NCBI GenBank assembly: GCA_947482665.1
Contig: CANKJK010000002.1
Span: forward strand, 186,001-250,000
DNA length: 64,000 nucleotides
Source: Acidobacteriota bacterium
Lineage (GTDB): Bacteria > Acidobacteriota > Vicinamibacteria > Vicinamibacterales > UBA2999
Direction: 5' to 3'
Shown piece after piece: positions 1 through 8,166 of the stretch. Positions within the stretch are counted from its first letter, which is position 1; each line of letters opens with the position of its first letter. Position numbers and translations under genes: made by a program. A model generated the notes under the pieces. It worked only from the letters and a program-made list of their open reading frames with translations. It ran no database searches and was not told the origin of the DNA.

Positions 1-185
1 AGAGCCGGAGGCTTGGCTATGCAAACCTGGAGGACGCCGTTCCAGCGGAACACTGGGGCCAGCGGAGTGACGGGCCTGATTTCAAGCATTTCCGTGGTGA
101 AGGGCATCGACTGACCGCTCGCGCGATCGACACATCCTTTCGGGATCAACTGCGGGCCTTGCCAGATCCGGTACCCGCGCCGTGA
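1..185 (+). CDS. C-terminal end of an SGNH/GDSL-type hydrolase-like protein (partial)
   Basis: The frame is already open at the window edge (first full codon at position 3) and runs to a TGA at 183-185, so only the last 60 residues are present. Near the end is D-F-K-H followed by G-x-G-H-x-L-x-A-x-A-I. This resembles the catalytic Asp-x-x-His block of SGNH esterases and the D/H pair of DltD- or AlgX-like surface acyl-transfer proteins. The stop overlaps the GTG start of the MBOAT gene by three bases (GTGA), so the two are probably translationally coupled. This family often pairs with MBOAT proteins in cell-envelope acylation. The call rests on a short fragment and the neighbour; the upstream sequence would decide it. 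Confidence 0.55.
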   Translation, partial: SRRLGYANLEDAVPAEHWGQRSDGPDFKHFRGEGHRLTARAIDTSFRDQLRALPDPVPAP

Positions 186-1606
186 TCTTCACCAGCTATA
201 CCTACCTCGTATTCCTGGTGCTGGCGTGCCTGTGCCACTGGCTGGCGCCGATCCGGCTTCGCAACGCCATCCTGATCGGGCTGAGTTACTGGTTCTATTG
301 TTCGTGGCAATGGCAGTACGGCTTCCTGCTTCTCGGGGTCAGCCTGTTCACCTACTACTACGGTGCATGGCTGACGCGTCGTCCGAGTGATGGGCGGCTG
401 CTCGCCGTGGGCATCGGGATTGAGCTCCTGCCGCTCATCTACTTCAAGTATTCGGAGTTTCTCCTCGTGAGCGGGGCCGGTGCCTTGCGTGGACTGGGAG
501 TTCACATCGCACCGCCCGTGCTGGATATCGCGTTGCCACTGGGCATCTCGTTCTTTACGTTCCAGGGCATCGCCTACCTTGTCCACGTTGCAGCCGGAGA
601 GACACCCTTTCGTCGCGCCACGGATTTCCTGCTCTTCAAGGCGTTCTGGCCCCAGCTGATCGCTGGCCCTATCATTCGCCCTGGCGAAATCGAGGCACAG
701 ATCACAGGCACGCGGACCTTGAGCTATCCAGACGTGGCGGCAGGTCTCCAGCGCATCGCCCACGGCTGTTTCAAGAAGGTCGTGCTCGCCGATCTGCTGG
801 CGCCCTACGTCGACGCGGCCTTTCTGCCGGGAGCGAACCCCGCAGCCATCGATTGCGCCGCAGGGATGCTTGGCTTTGGCCTGCAGATCTACTTCGACTT
901 CAGCGGCTATTCCGACATCGCCATCGGGAGCGCGCGCCTCTTCGGCTTCACATTTCCCGAAAACTTCGACTGGCCCTACGCGGCCCGCAGTCCACAGGAG
1001 TTCTGGAACCGATGGCACATGACGTTGTCGCGCTGGATTCGCGACTACCTGTTCACGCCGCTGAGTTTTGCTGCGCGGCGCCATCCGCGTGTGGCCCACA
1101 TCTGGTTGCTCCTGGCCATGGCGCTCTGCGGCTTGTGGCATGGCGCGGAGTGGACCTTCGTGCTCTGGGGTCTCTGGCATGGGGCGCTTCTGGTGCTTGG
1201 CCAGACGTGGCTGAAAGGACTCTTTCGGCTGTCACCTGGCGATGGGTTTCGTGCTGGGCTCGTGAACGCAGGGCGGTGCGGGCTCACCTTCGGACTCGTG
1301 ACCCTCGGTTGGCTGCTGTTCCGATCGCAGTCCGTAGCCCAGGTCGGCGACATGCTGCACGCCCTGCTGACGCTGCGCGGTGGACTCCGCCCGGCCGTGT
1401 TGCGGGAGAACGCGTTGATGATCATCGGCGCCGTCTTCCTGGGCTCACTTGCCGCGCGCTGGTTGGCCAGTAGCCGCATCGTCGGCCTGGCCACCGGCAA
1501 TGCGCGCTGGGCCAGTGCCGCCCGCGGCCTTTACTACGCACTACTCGTGATCGCGACGGTCATCTTCGACCGGGAAGCCAGGGCCTTTGTCTACTTCCAG
1601 TTTTGA
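182..1606 (+). CDS. MBOAT-family membrane O-acyltransferase (AlgI/DltB-like)
   Basis: A 474-residue polytopic membrane protein with GTG start. It carries the two MBOAT signatures: F-W-N-R-W-H-M-T-L-S-R-W at about residues 274-285, and G-L-W-H-G-A-E-W around 317-324, whose His (about 320) is the expected catalytic residue. Family members move an acyl group across the cytoplasmic membrane onto an extracellular polymer (alginate for AlgI, teichoic acid for DltB). The length is normal for AlgI-like proteins. It overlaps the upstream SGNH-like fragment by GTGA, and its 3' end overlaps the following ligase gene by 20 bases. With the ligase and carrier protein downstream it forms a likely activated-acyl export pathway. 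The acceptor polymer cannot be read from the sequence. Confidence 0.9.
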   Translation: MIFTSYTYLVFLVLACLCHWLAPIRLRNAILIGLSYWFYCSWQWQYGFLLLGVSLFTYYYGAWLTRRPSDGRLLAVGIGIELLPLIYFKYSEFLLVSGAGALRGLGVHIAPPVLDIALPLGISFFTFQGIAYLVHVAAGETPFRRATDFLLFKAFWPQLIAGPIIRPGEIEAQITGTRTLSYPDVAAGLQRIAHGCFKKVVLADLLAPYVDAAFLPGANPAAIDCAAGMLGFGLQIYFDFSGYSDIAIGSARLFGFTFPENFDWPYAARSPQEFWNRWHMTLSRWIRDYLFTPLSFAARRHPRVAHIWLLLAMALCGLWHGAEWTFVLWGLWHGALLVLGQTWLKGLFRLSPGDGFRAGLVNAGRCGLTFGLVTLGWLLFRSQSVAQVGDMLHALLTLRGGLRPAVLRENALMIIGAVFLGSLAARWLASSRIVGLATGNARWASAARGLYYALLVIATVIFDREARAFVYFQF

Positions 1607-3281
1607 CCGCCTGTGGGACCAGTGGTCGCATTGGGCAGAGGTCTCACCAGACGCGGAGGCGATCATCCACTACGCCGGCGGGAAGGCCGAGAAGCGCTGG
1701 ACGCGCGGCCACCTGATGATCCGCGCGCGAGCCTTCGCGGGGGCCTTGGCTGGCGCTGGCGTGGTGCCCGGGGACGTCTGTGCGCTCGTGATGCGCCACC
1801 ATCCCGATTTCTATCCGCTCTATCTCGGCATCGTGGGCGCGGGAGCGGTGCCCGCTGTGCTCGCCTACCCCAACCAGCGCTTGCACCCAGACAAGTTCGT
1901 GCATGGCTTGACGGGAATGGCGACGCATTCCGGCTTGCGCTGGATCGCAACCGAGCGCGCGCTGGAAGCCTCGCTCCAGCCTCTGGTGACGGGTGCGGCC
2001 AGTTCCGTCCACGCGTTGCTCTTTCCGCTCGAGTGGAAGCTGGATTCGAGCGCCGCGCCCGGTCGACTGGCCGGCGCTGATGCCAACCCAGACCAGCCGT
2101 GCCTGCTCCAGCACTCGTCCGGCACGACCGGCTTGCAAAAGGCGGTCGAGTTCTCGCACCGCACCGTCTTGACGCACGTACGCGACGTCGCACGTGCTAT
2201 TGCCTTGGGGCCTGACGACACGATCGCGAGTTGGCTTCCGCTGTACCACGACATGGGCATGATCGCGGCCTTCCAGCTCCCGCTCGCCACTGGCACCCGC
2301 GTTGTCCAGCTCGACCCCTTCGAGTGGGTGGCCGCTCCGGGATTGCTCTTCCAGGCGATGGCCGATGAGGGCGCCAGCATCGCGTGGCTGCCCAACTTCG
2401 CGTACCACCTGCTGGCGGACCGCGTGCATGACGAAGAGATGGAAGGACTGCGGTTGGATCGGGTTCGTCTCTTGATCAACTGCAGCGAGCCGGTTCGCGC
2501 GGACAGTCACCTCAGGCTGCTCCGTAAGTTAGAGCCTGTCGGACTCACGCCACGCGCGCTTGGTGCGTGCTACGCCATGGCAGAGGCCACGTTTGCGGTC
2601 ACTCAGACGGCTCCGGGATCGCCTCCGCGTGAATTGGCCGTCAGCCCAGCGGGACTCGCATCAGGCGACGTCATCCTGGTCGACACGCACGCAGCCGCAC
2701 GCGTGTGCGTGTCGTCGGGAGCGCCGCTACCGGGCACGCGCGTGCGCGTCGTGGATGACGCGGGACAGGACGTGGGCCCGGGGCGCGTTGGCGAGCTGTG
2801 GATTCACTCGGCGACGCTGTTTGATGGTTACCGCAATCGTCCTGACGAGACCGCCCGCGTGCTCCAGCATGGCTGGTATCGAAGCGGCGACCTGGGTTTC
2901 TGTTGGGACGGCGAGTACTACGTGATCGGGCGCCAGAAGGACGTCATCATCGTCGCCGGCAAGAACGTGTATCCCGAGGACGTCGAAGCCGCAGTGTCCG
3001 CCGTGCCGGAGCTCATACCCGGGCGGATTGTCGCGTTTGGCGCCGACGATACCTCTGCCGGCACTGAGCTCGTCTGTGTCGTGGCAGAGACGTTGGTCGT
3101 GGGCGAGACGGAGCAGCAGGCACTACGCGTGGCGATCCTGCGAGCCGCCATGGCGTTCGACATCACCGTGTCGCGCGTGTATCTGGCTCCGCCCCGGTGG
3201 TTGATCAAGAGTTCTGCAGGGAAGCCGAGCCGGAAACTGAACCGGGAGCGCATTCTCTCCGGCGCCCTGGAGGCACTCTAA
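1587..3281 (+). CDS. Fatty-acyl-AMP ligase (FAAL-like, ANL superfamily)
   Basis: A 564-residue adenylate-forming enzyme starting at TTG inside the end of the MBOAT gene. Visible motifs are the phosphate-binding S-S-G-T-T-G-L-Q-K (about 176-184), W-L-P-L-Y-H-D-M-G-M, C-S-E-P-V, Y-A-M-A-E-A-T, Y-R-S-G-D-L-G-F, G-R-Q-K-D-V-I-I, and a C-terminal S-S-A-G-K-P-S-R-K region with the catalytic Lys. The L-P-N-F-A-Y segment and overall pattern favour FAAL over acyl-CoA ligase or DltA. FAALs activate an acid as acyl-AMP and load it on an acyl carrier protein, which is encoded 20 bases downstream. The acid substrate is unknown. No in-frame ATG lies near the N-terminus, so TTG is the best start. Confidence 0.85.
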   Translation: MSTSSFDRLWDQWSHWAEVSPDAEAIIHYAGGKAEKRWTRGHLMIRARAFAGALAGAGVVPGDVCALVMRHHPDFYPLYLGIVGAGAVPAVLAYPNQRLHPDKFVHGLTGMATHSGLRWIATERALEASLQPLVTGAASSVHALLFPLEWKLDSSAAPGRLAGADANPDQPCLLQHSSGTTGLQKAVEFSHRTVLTHVRDVARAIALGPDDTIASWLPLYHDMGMIAAFQLPLATGTRVVQLDPFEWVAAPGLLFQAMADEGASIAWLPNFAYHLLADRVHDEEMEGLRLDRVRLLINCSEPVRADSHLRLLRKLEPVGLTPRALGACYAMAEATFAVTQTAPGSPPRELAVSPAGLASGDVILVDTHAAARVCVSSGAPLPGTRVRVVDDAGQDVGPGRVGELWIHSATLFDGYRNRPDETARVLQHGWYRSGDLGFCWDGEYYVIGRQKDVIIVAGKNVYPEDVEAAVSAVPELIPGRIVAFGADDTSAGTELVCVVAETLVVGETEQQALRVAILRAAMAFDITVSRVYLAPPRWLIKSSAGKPSRKLNRERILSGALEAL

Positions 3282-3301
3282 CGTTCGCACGAGGCACCGC
3301 C

Positions 3302-3541
3302 ATGATTTCCGAAGCACTGAAGCGCACGATTCTGGCTGAACTGAAGCTCACCGATTGCGACCTCGAAGACGCCACGCTCGCCAGTGAGGTGCCGGGCTGG
3401 GATTCGCTGAGCCACGTGCGCATCCTCACCGCGGTCGAGGAGACGTTTGGGGTGCGCTTTCGAGGGCTTGAGGTGCTGCGCTTGAAGAACGTGGGAGAGC
3501 TGCAGGCGCTGTTGGATCGCAAGCTCTCCGCGCAGCGCTGA
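3302..3541 (+). CDS. Acyl carrier protein
   Basis: A 79-residue protein starting at ATG 3302, close behind the ligase. The sequence G-W-D-S-L-S-H-V-R-I is the phosphopantetheine attachment site, with the modified Ser in D-S-L (about residue 37). Size and helix pattern fit a stand-alone carrier of the PP-binding family. Its position directly after a FAAL-like ligase suggests it receives the activated acyl group and presents it to the MBOAT protein, as DltC does for DltB. The frame is open further upstream, but that extension would lie inside the ligase gene and has no carrier-protein similarity. Confidence 0.85.
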   Translation: MISEALKRTILAELKLTDCDLEDATLASEVPGWDSLSHVRILTAVEETFGVRFRGLEVLRLKNVGELQALLDRKLSAQR

Positions 3542-3666
3542 TCAGAGCGGACTGACCTCCTCTGCGGCCAACGGAACTCACAGCGGCTGCCATATCGAGG
3601 AAGGGACTCGCTCCGACCAGAGCCACGAGAGGCCGGCGGCCCGACCTGGCTGACCAGCCAGACCGC

Positions 3667-5979
3667 TCAGTAGCGCAGCAACCGATTGACCTTCACGACG
3701 AAGCCACGGTTCAGGAGTCGAACGGTGCGGCCCTGCGGGAGGTCAGCCGTGTTGTCGTCGGTGTAGACCACGAAGATCTCACTACCGGGAGAGTATTCCC
3801 ACCGCCAGCGCACATTGCTGCTGAGGCTGTTGGCGGCGGAGTTGTACTGCACGAGGCCGCTCACAAACATCCGCGGCGTGAACGTGTAGTTCACGCGCGT
3901 CCGTACCACGCGCGTCGTATAGTCCACCGACGGAAAACTGAACCAGTTCAACGCCAGGCTCGGTTCGAGCGAGAACTGCGGGCTCAACTGGACGCGCCCG
4001 CTGGTGAGATTGAGGGTCTTCTGATCGCCCCCGTAGAAGGTCCCGACTCCGGCACTGACCGAGCCTGAGAGCTTCCGCTGGGAGCCGAAGCCGTAGCCGC
4101 CGTTCACGTTGTAGAAGTCGTAGGTCCCTGGCGCGATCGCCGGGCCGCCTGCCAGACGGAAGACCGCCTGGAGATGGTCCTCAGTCCGCACCGCCGTGGC
4201 AAATACACGATCGCTGCGATGAAATTCCGTTGACGCGCTTAGGGTGTCGATGTGCGTCACCAACTGCCCTGCGGTATTGGCGATGTACTCGACGTCGCCG
4301 TCCAGAAACACCTGGCGCACGGACTTCACGCGCCGCACGCGAGGGCTGAAGCGCGCCGACGCGAGCGTCCGCCGGATGTCTGGTCGCTGAACAAAGCCCA
4401 CCTCGGGATTGAACGCATCGCCGACGAACAACTGGTTCAACTCGAAGCCGTACCGGTCCGCGTTCCACTCCGCGCGAGCCTGATAGCTGTCCTGACGGCC
4501 CGTCAGGCCGGGCGTCTGGGACCGCATGTAGAACCCGTTGATGTTCAGATAGCTCAAAAACGAGAACGCGCCGTCCAGCCCGACGGTGGTGTTCGCCCGG
4601 CCCGGCGCCCGGAGCGACTCGGACCGGGAGGTCAGCATGGCCCCGATGCTGCTCCGCTTGAGCACATCCTGCCGGACACGCAGCACGGAGAAGTTGGTCT
4701 TTGGCGTGGCGGAAGCCGATTCCGCGTCGGTCTGCATGTTCAAGGCGCCGATCGTGGTGGACCCGATGCGCCCCGTCACCCTGCCCCCGGCAATGATGGG
4801 AATCACGCGCCCACGGTTCAGGCCTATCTGCCGGCTGAAGAACAACTCCGGCACGATGCCCCCGGTCGGCACGCTGCCCCGCACGAAGTTCGGACGGCCG
4901 AACTCGAAGATGCCGCGGCCCTCCAGGAAGAACTCCCGCTTTTCCGGGAAGAAGAGATTGAACCGCGTGAGGTTCACCTGCTGTTCGTCGACCTCCACCT
5001 GGGCGAAGTCGGTATTGACCGAGACGTCCAGCGTCGTGCTCTTGGTCAGGCCGTACTTCACGTCCAGGCCCGCCTGTCGGTCGATGGCGTTGGAGATGGC
5101 CGGCCGCACGGTGTTGTCCGTGCGCACACCGCCAATGGCGTAGGGCTTGATGTCGAGGTTCCGGCCTTCGGATGACGCTTCGAGGCCAACCATAGTCGCG
5201 GCTTTGGAGAGGCGCAGCCAGGCCCCGGATCCGTCAGCCGCCGGCAGGGGCGTCAGGTTGCTGTACTCATTCTTCCGGCGGATGCCACGGCGGAAGTTGA
5301 TGCCCCAGACCTGCTCCTTGCCGGACCGGTAGCGGATCGACTTGAACGGAATCCGCATCTCGGTCACCCAGCCGCCGTCGAAGACCTGCGACCGCACGGT
5401 CCAGACCGGATTCCAGTCCTGGTTGGAGCTGCCTTCGTTGGTCACCTGGATGTCGCGCTGCGCCGCCAGCACGTTGGTGATGAACATGTAGCCGTTCCGG
5501 CGGTCGTAGAAGGTGTCGATGATGACGCCGAAGCTGTCGTTGTTGGTGATCTGACCGTTGTCGCGGCGCATTTCGTTGGCGACCAGCGCGCCAGGCCCAC
5601 CCGTGTCCCAGCACCGCGCCGTCACATAGAACGCGGCGTCATCAAACAGCAGCCAGACGTCGGTCTTCTCCGTGGATGGCTTGCCGGCCTGTGGAATGTT
5701 CTGGATGGTGCCCGAGATGGCGCGGACCTGCTGATAGACGGCTTCGTCAACACGGCCGTCGACCTTGAGGGGCGAGGTCAGTCGCGTGGCGCGCACGGTG
5801 GCATTACCCTGCGCATCCCGAGTGATAACCTCCGGGGCCACCGGGGGCGGGGGGCCGAGGATTGCGGGCAACGCACCGGCGGGAGGCGCCGACGCAGGGG
5901 CCTGGGCCGCCAGGGAACCGGACCACAGACCACAGACAAGACCGAGAACAACGAGGGGACGGCGCGCCAAGCGAGTCAA
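3667..5979 (-). CDS. DUF5916 / family 9 carbohydrate-binding-like domain protein, outer-membrane barrel
   Basis: A 770-residue exported protein. A hydrophobic signal segment (about 8-25, ending A-A-Q-A) is followed by a proline/alanine-rich stretch. Next is a CBM9-like domain (about 70-250: L-K-V-D-G-R-V-D-E-A-V-Y near its start) and a long DUF5916 region with F-F-P-E-K-R-E-F-F-L-E-G, the usual DUF5916 landmark. The C-terminal half alternates short amphipathic strands, as in outer-membrane barrels. The substrate is unknown; relatives are often called hydrolases without proof. The start is TTG at 5979, with a perfect TATAAT -10 eight bases upstream and no Shine-Dalgarno, suggesting a leaderless mRNA. 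It converges on the acyl carrier protein gene and diverges from the GNAT gene. Confidence 0.8.
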   Translation of the reverse strand: MTRLARRPLVVLGLVCGLWSGSLAAQAPASAPPAGALPAILGPPPPVAPEVITRDAQGNATVRATRLTSPLKVDGRVDEAVYQQVRAISGTIQNIPQAGKPSTEKTDVWLLFDDAAFYVTARCWDTGGPGALVANEMRRDNGQITNNDSFGVIIDTFYDRRNGYMFITNVLAAQRDIQVTNEGSSNQDWNPVWTVRSQVFDGGWVTEMRIPFKSIRYRSGKEQVWGINFRRGIRRKNEYSNLTPLPAADGSGAWLRLSKAATMVGLEASSEGRNLDIKPYAIGGVRTDNTVRPAISNAIDRQAGLDVKYGLTKSTTLDVSVNTDFAQVEVDEQQVNLTRFNLFFPEKREFFLEGRGIFEFGRPNFVRGSVPTGGIVPELFFSRQIGLNRGRVIPIIAGGRVTGRIGSTTIGALNMQTDAESASATPKTNFSVLRVRQDVLKRSSIGAMLTSRSESLRAPGRANTTVGLDGAFSFLSYLNINGFYMRSQTPGLTGRQDSYQARAEWNADRYGFELNQLFVGDAFNPEVGFVQRPDIRRTLASARFSPRVRRVKSVRQVFLDGDVEYIANTAGQLVTHIDTLSASTEFHRSDRVFATAVRTEDHLQAVFRLAGGPAIAPGTYDFYNVNGGYGFGSQRKLSGSVSAGVGTFYGGDQKTLNLTSGRVQLSPQFSLEPSLALNWFSFPSVDYTTRVVRTRVNYTFTPRMFVSGLVQYNSAANSLSSNVRWRWEYSPGSEIFVVYTDDNTADLPQGRTVRLLNRGFVVKVNRLLRY

Positions 5980-5987
5980 ACCGGTGG

Positions 5988-5995
5988 ATTATAGT
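5988..5995. promoter_or_regulatory. Overlapping divergent -10 elements (bidirectional promoter)
   Basis: On the minus strand ATTATA at 5988-5993 reads TATAAT and lies 8 bases before the TTG of the DUF5916 gene. On the plus strand TATAGT at 5990-5995 lies 13 bases before the GTG of the GNAT gene. The two share bases, as in symmetric bidirectional promoters. No good -35 was found on either side. Confidence 0.5.
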
Positions 5996-6008
5996 AGGCA
6001 AACCGTCC

Positions 6009-6602
6009 GTGGAGCATCTCATCAAGCAATACGCGCTCGAACCCGGAGCGCTCGAAATCCAGTACATCGAGGAGTACTTCGGGGAATTTCCCCGAAAGAA
6101 GACCGCGGCCGAGATCATGGCGCGGCTCCACGACCGCGAGAGCCTGATCCTGATGGCCGAGGCTCCCCTGCCCGGCGACCCGTCTGGCACGGTCGTGCCC
6201 GTGTCCTTCAAGGTGGTGCACGAGCTCCGGGCCAGCGAGAGCGATCCCAGGCTGACGGATCTGGTCGCGCGGCTCCGGGATGTGGTGACCTTTGAGGGCC
6301 GCCGTGTCCTGTACACCTGGATCGGAGGCACGCGCCGCGACTGGCGTGGCCACGGCCACTTCCGGGCCCTCACGGAGGAGTCCGAGGTCTGGGCCCACAC
6401 CGTCGGATTCCAGGAAGTGGTGGTCAAGACGAAGAACCGCTTTTACGACATGCGCGGGACTCTCGACCACCTGCAGTTCGACGTCATCAAGTACGAGCCG
6501 CACCACGTCGACAATCGCGACTCGAAGGTCTACCTCTCCAAGCAGCTCACGGCGGACGTCCTCCGCACGCACACGAGCCACCGCACCGTCACGTTCGTCT
6601 GA
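6009..6602 (+). CDS. GNAT-fold acetyltransferase-like protein
   Basis: A 197-residue cytoplasmic protein with GTG start at 6009. The open frame extends further upstream, but that would run through the divergent promoter and gene. The middle holds a GNAT-like acetyl-CoA loop, R-R-D-W-R-G-H-G-H-F-R-A-L (R/Q-x-x-G-x-G type), followed by a hydrophobic strand and V-G-F-Q-E-V, matching the end of a GNAT domain (typical G-F). N-terminal I-E-E-Y-F-G-E-F-P-R-K-K is unusual. The substrate is unknown. It converges tightly with the aldo/keto reductase: the two stop codons are adjacent and form TGATCA. Confidence 0.65.
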   Translation: MEHLIKQYALEPGALEIQYIEEYFGEFPRKKTAAEIMARLHDRESLILMAEAPLPGDPSGTVVPVSFKVVHELRASESDPRLTDLVARLRDVVTFEGRRVLYTWIGGTRRDWRGHGHFRALTEESEVWAHTVGFQEVVVKTKNRFYDMRGTLDHLQFDVIKYEPHHVDNRDSKVYLSKQLTADVLRTHTSHRTVTFV

Positions 6603-7613
6603 TCAGCGCGGCTTCGGCCCGGACGCGTCCTTCGGCCCCTCGATGCCGAGCACCGGGTGCGGCCGGTAGAGCTCTTCGAGATACGAGATCTCGGCCTCGT
6701 CCAGCGTCAGATCAACCGCACCGACGGCCTGCTCCAACTGCTCAAGCTTGGTCGTGCCCACGATCGGCGCCGTCACGCCCTTGGCCAGGAGCCATGCGAG
6801 CGCGATCTGGGAAGACGGCACGCCGCGTCGCGCAGCGACCTCGCCGCAACGGTCGGCGATGGCGAAGTCTCCCGGCGTCGAGTAAAGATGGTGCGCGAAG
6901 TCGTCCGTGCGGGCGCGCGATGTGGCCGACCAGTCGCCCTGCTTCCGGTTGCCCGCGAGGACACCGCGTGCAAGGGGGCTCCACGGGATGATGCCGATGC
7001 CCTCCTTCCGGCACAGCGGAATCATCTCGCGCTCCTCCTCCCGATACAGCAGGTTGTAGTGGTTCTGCATCGAGATGAAACGCGACCAGCCTCGGTGATC
7101 CGCCATGGCCAGCGCCTGGGCAAACTCCCAGGCGAAGCCGCTCGAGGCGCCGAGATACCGGACCTTCCCGGTCCGGACCAGGTCGTCCAGGGCGCGCAGC
7201 GTCTCATCAAGGGGCGTGGAGCTGTCCCACCGATGAATTTGATACAGGTCGATGTAGTCGGTCCCCAGGGCCTTCAGCGACCGATCCACCGCATCGAAGA
7301 TGTGCTTACGCGAGAGGCCACGCTCGTTGACGCCAGCCCGTGTCGGGTAGAAGACCTTCGTGGCCAGCACGACCTGGTCCCGCGTCGTGAAGTCGCGAAT
7401 CGCGCGGCCCACCACCGCCTCGCCGACGCCGGCTGAGTAGAAGTCCGCGGTGTCGAAGAAGTTGAATCCCAGCTCAATCGCCCGCTGGAGAATCACGCGG
7501 CTGGCTTCCTCGGGCAGGACCCACTCGCGCCACACGGGCGTGCCAAACCCCATGCACCCCAGGCACAGCCGCGACACCTTCAACCCACTCGTTCCGAGAT
7601 TCGTGTACTGCAT
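6603..7613 (-). CDS. Aldo/keto reductase
   Basis: A 336-residue NADPH-type oxidoreductase with a TIM-barrel pattern. The catalytic tetrad is visible: Asp in F-D-T-A-D-F-Y and Tyr in the same segment (about 52-56), Lys in L-A-T-K-V-F (about 85), and His in Y-Q-I-H-R-W (about 126). A C-terminal G-T-T-K segment fits the cofactor phosphate site. The N-terminus Y-T-N-L-G-T-S-G-L-K-V is classic for the AKR family related to YghZ and Kv-beta. It acts in the cytoplasm on carbonyl substrates that cannot be predicted. ATG start, with a GGAGAGGA-like ribosome site about 5 bases upstream and a TATACT -10 at 7630-7635. Confidence 0.92.
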   Translation of the reverse strand: MQYTNLGTSGLKVSRLCLGCMGFGTPVWREWVLPEEASRVILQRAIELGFNFFDTADFYSAGVGEAVVGRAIRDFTTRDQVVLATKVFYPTRAGVNERGLSRKHIFDAVDRSLKALGTDYIDLYQIHRWDSSTPLDETLRALDDLVRTGKVRYLGASSGFAWEFAQALAMADHRGWSRFISMQNHYNLLYREEEREMIPLCRKEGIGIIPWSPLARGVLAGNRKQGDWSATSRARTDDFAHHLYSTPGDFAIADRCGEVAARRGVPSSQIALAWLLAKGVTAPIVGTTKLEQLEQAVGAVDLTLDEAEISYLEELYRPHPVLGIEGPKDASGPKPR

Positions 7614-7629
7614 CGTGTCCTCTCCGCCG

Positions 7630-7635
7630 AGTATA
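7630..7635 (-). promoter_or_regulatory. -10 element upstream of the aldo/keto reductase
   Basis: Plus-strand AGTATA reads TATACT on the minus strand, 16 bases before the ATG. It lies in the gap just before the VOC gene end, so the reductase probably has its own promoter. No convincing -35. Confidence 0.4.
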
Positions 7636-7644
7636 GCGACGGTG

Positions 7645-8115
7645 CTACTTGACGCTGGGCGCCACGAGTTCGACCTCGAAGTCGTCCGGCCCCATCACAT
7701 AGAGCGCCGCGTCGACCTGCCGGACCTTCAACCCGGCTTTCTCGAGCTTCGCCCGTGTCGTCTTGGGATCCCGGGCTGACATGCCCGGCACCTTCACGGC
7801 AAAGTGGTCCATGCGTGGAATCGGCCCACGCGAGATCCGCAGGTAGCCACGGCCGCCATCGGGCTCCAGCGGGATCAGCGCCCGGCCGTCGTCCACGCGG
7901 GCCGGCCCGAGCAGGGCCTCGTAGAACGCGGTGGTGCGGGCCAGGTCCACGGTCTTCAGTTCCACATGGTGCACACCTCCGGGGGTGACCAGGCCCGGGC
8001 GACCGGCCGCGGTGCCCACGGCGGCCTCGAACGCCACCGCCGCCCCGGCCAGAAAGGCCCTCCGATCGATCTGCCCGCGCTCATACCGGGCCAGCCAGTG
8101 CTCCAGCGTCTCCAT
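7645..8115 (-). CDS. VOC-family (glyoxalase/dioxygenase fold) protein with Tat-like leader
   Basis: A 156-residue protein. The N-terminus has an R-R-A-F-L-A-G segment (about 18-24) followed by an Ala-rich hydrophobic run, like a twin-arginine leader, preceded by an L-A-R-Y-E-R-G-Q-I-D stretch. A single VOC module follows: H-H-V-E-L-K-T-V-D near residue 50 supplies the first metal-ligand His, M-D-H-F-A-V near 103 the second, and F-E-V-E-L-V near the end the Glu. VOC proteins include lyases, dioxygenases and resistance proteins, so the reaction is open. A GGAGA ribosome site precedes the ATG. It is transcribed toward the aldo/keto reductase. Confidence 0.75.
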   Translation of the reverse strand: METLEHWLARYERGQIDRRAFLAGAAVAFEAAVGTAAGRPGLVTPGGVHHVELKTVDLARTTAFYEALLGPARVDDGRALIPLEPDGGRGYLRISRGPIPRMDHFAVKVPGMSARDPKTTRAKLEKAGLKVRQVDAALYVMGPDDFEVELVAPSVK

Positions 8116-8152
8116 CAGCGATCTCCTGCCAGCACACAGGCTGGCTCAGTGG

Positions 8153-8158
8153 CAGAAT
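8153..8158 (+). promoter_or_regulatory. Possible leaderless -10 element of the PQQ-like propeller gene
   Basis: CAGAAT lies exactly 8 bases before the ATG at 8167, and no Shine-Dalgarno is visible. The spacing matches other gene starts in this window. Confidence 0.3.
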
Positions 8159-8166
8159 AGGCGCCT

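Noticed and set aside
3641-3664. Short stem CTGGCT/AGCCAG as terminator between the carrier protein and DUF5916 genes
   Set aside because: Only six base pairs, with no T-run on either strand; too weak to list as a feature.
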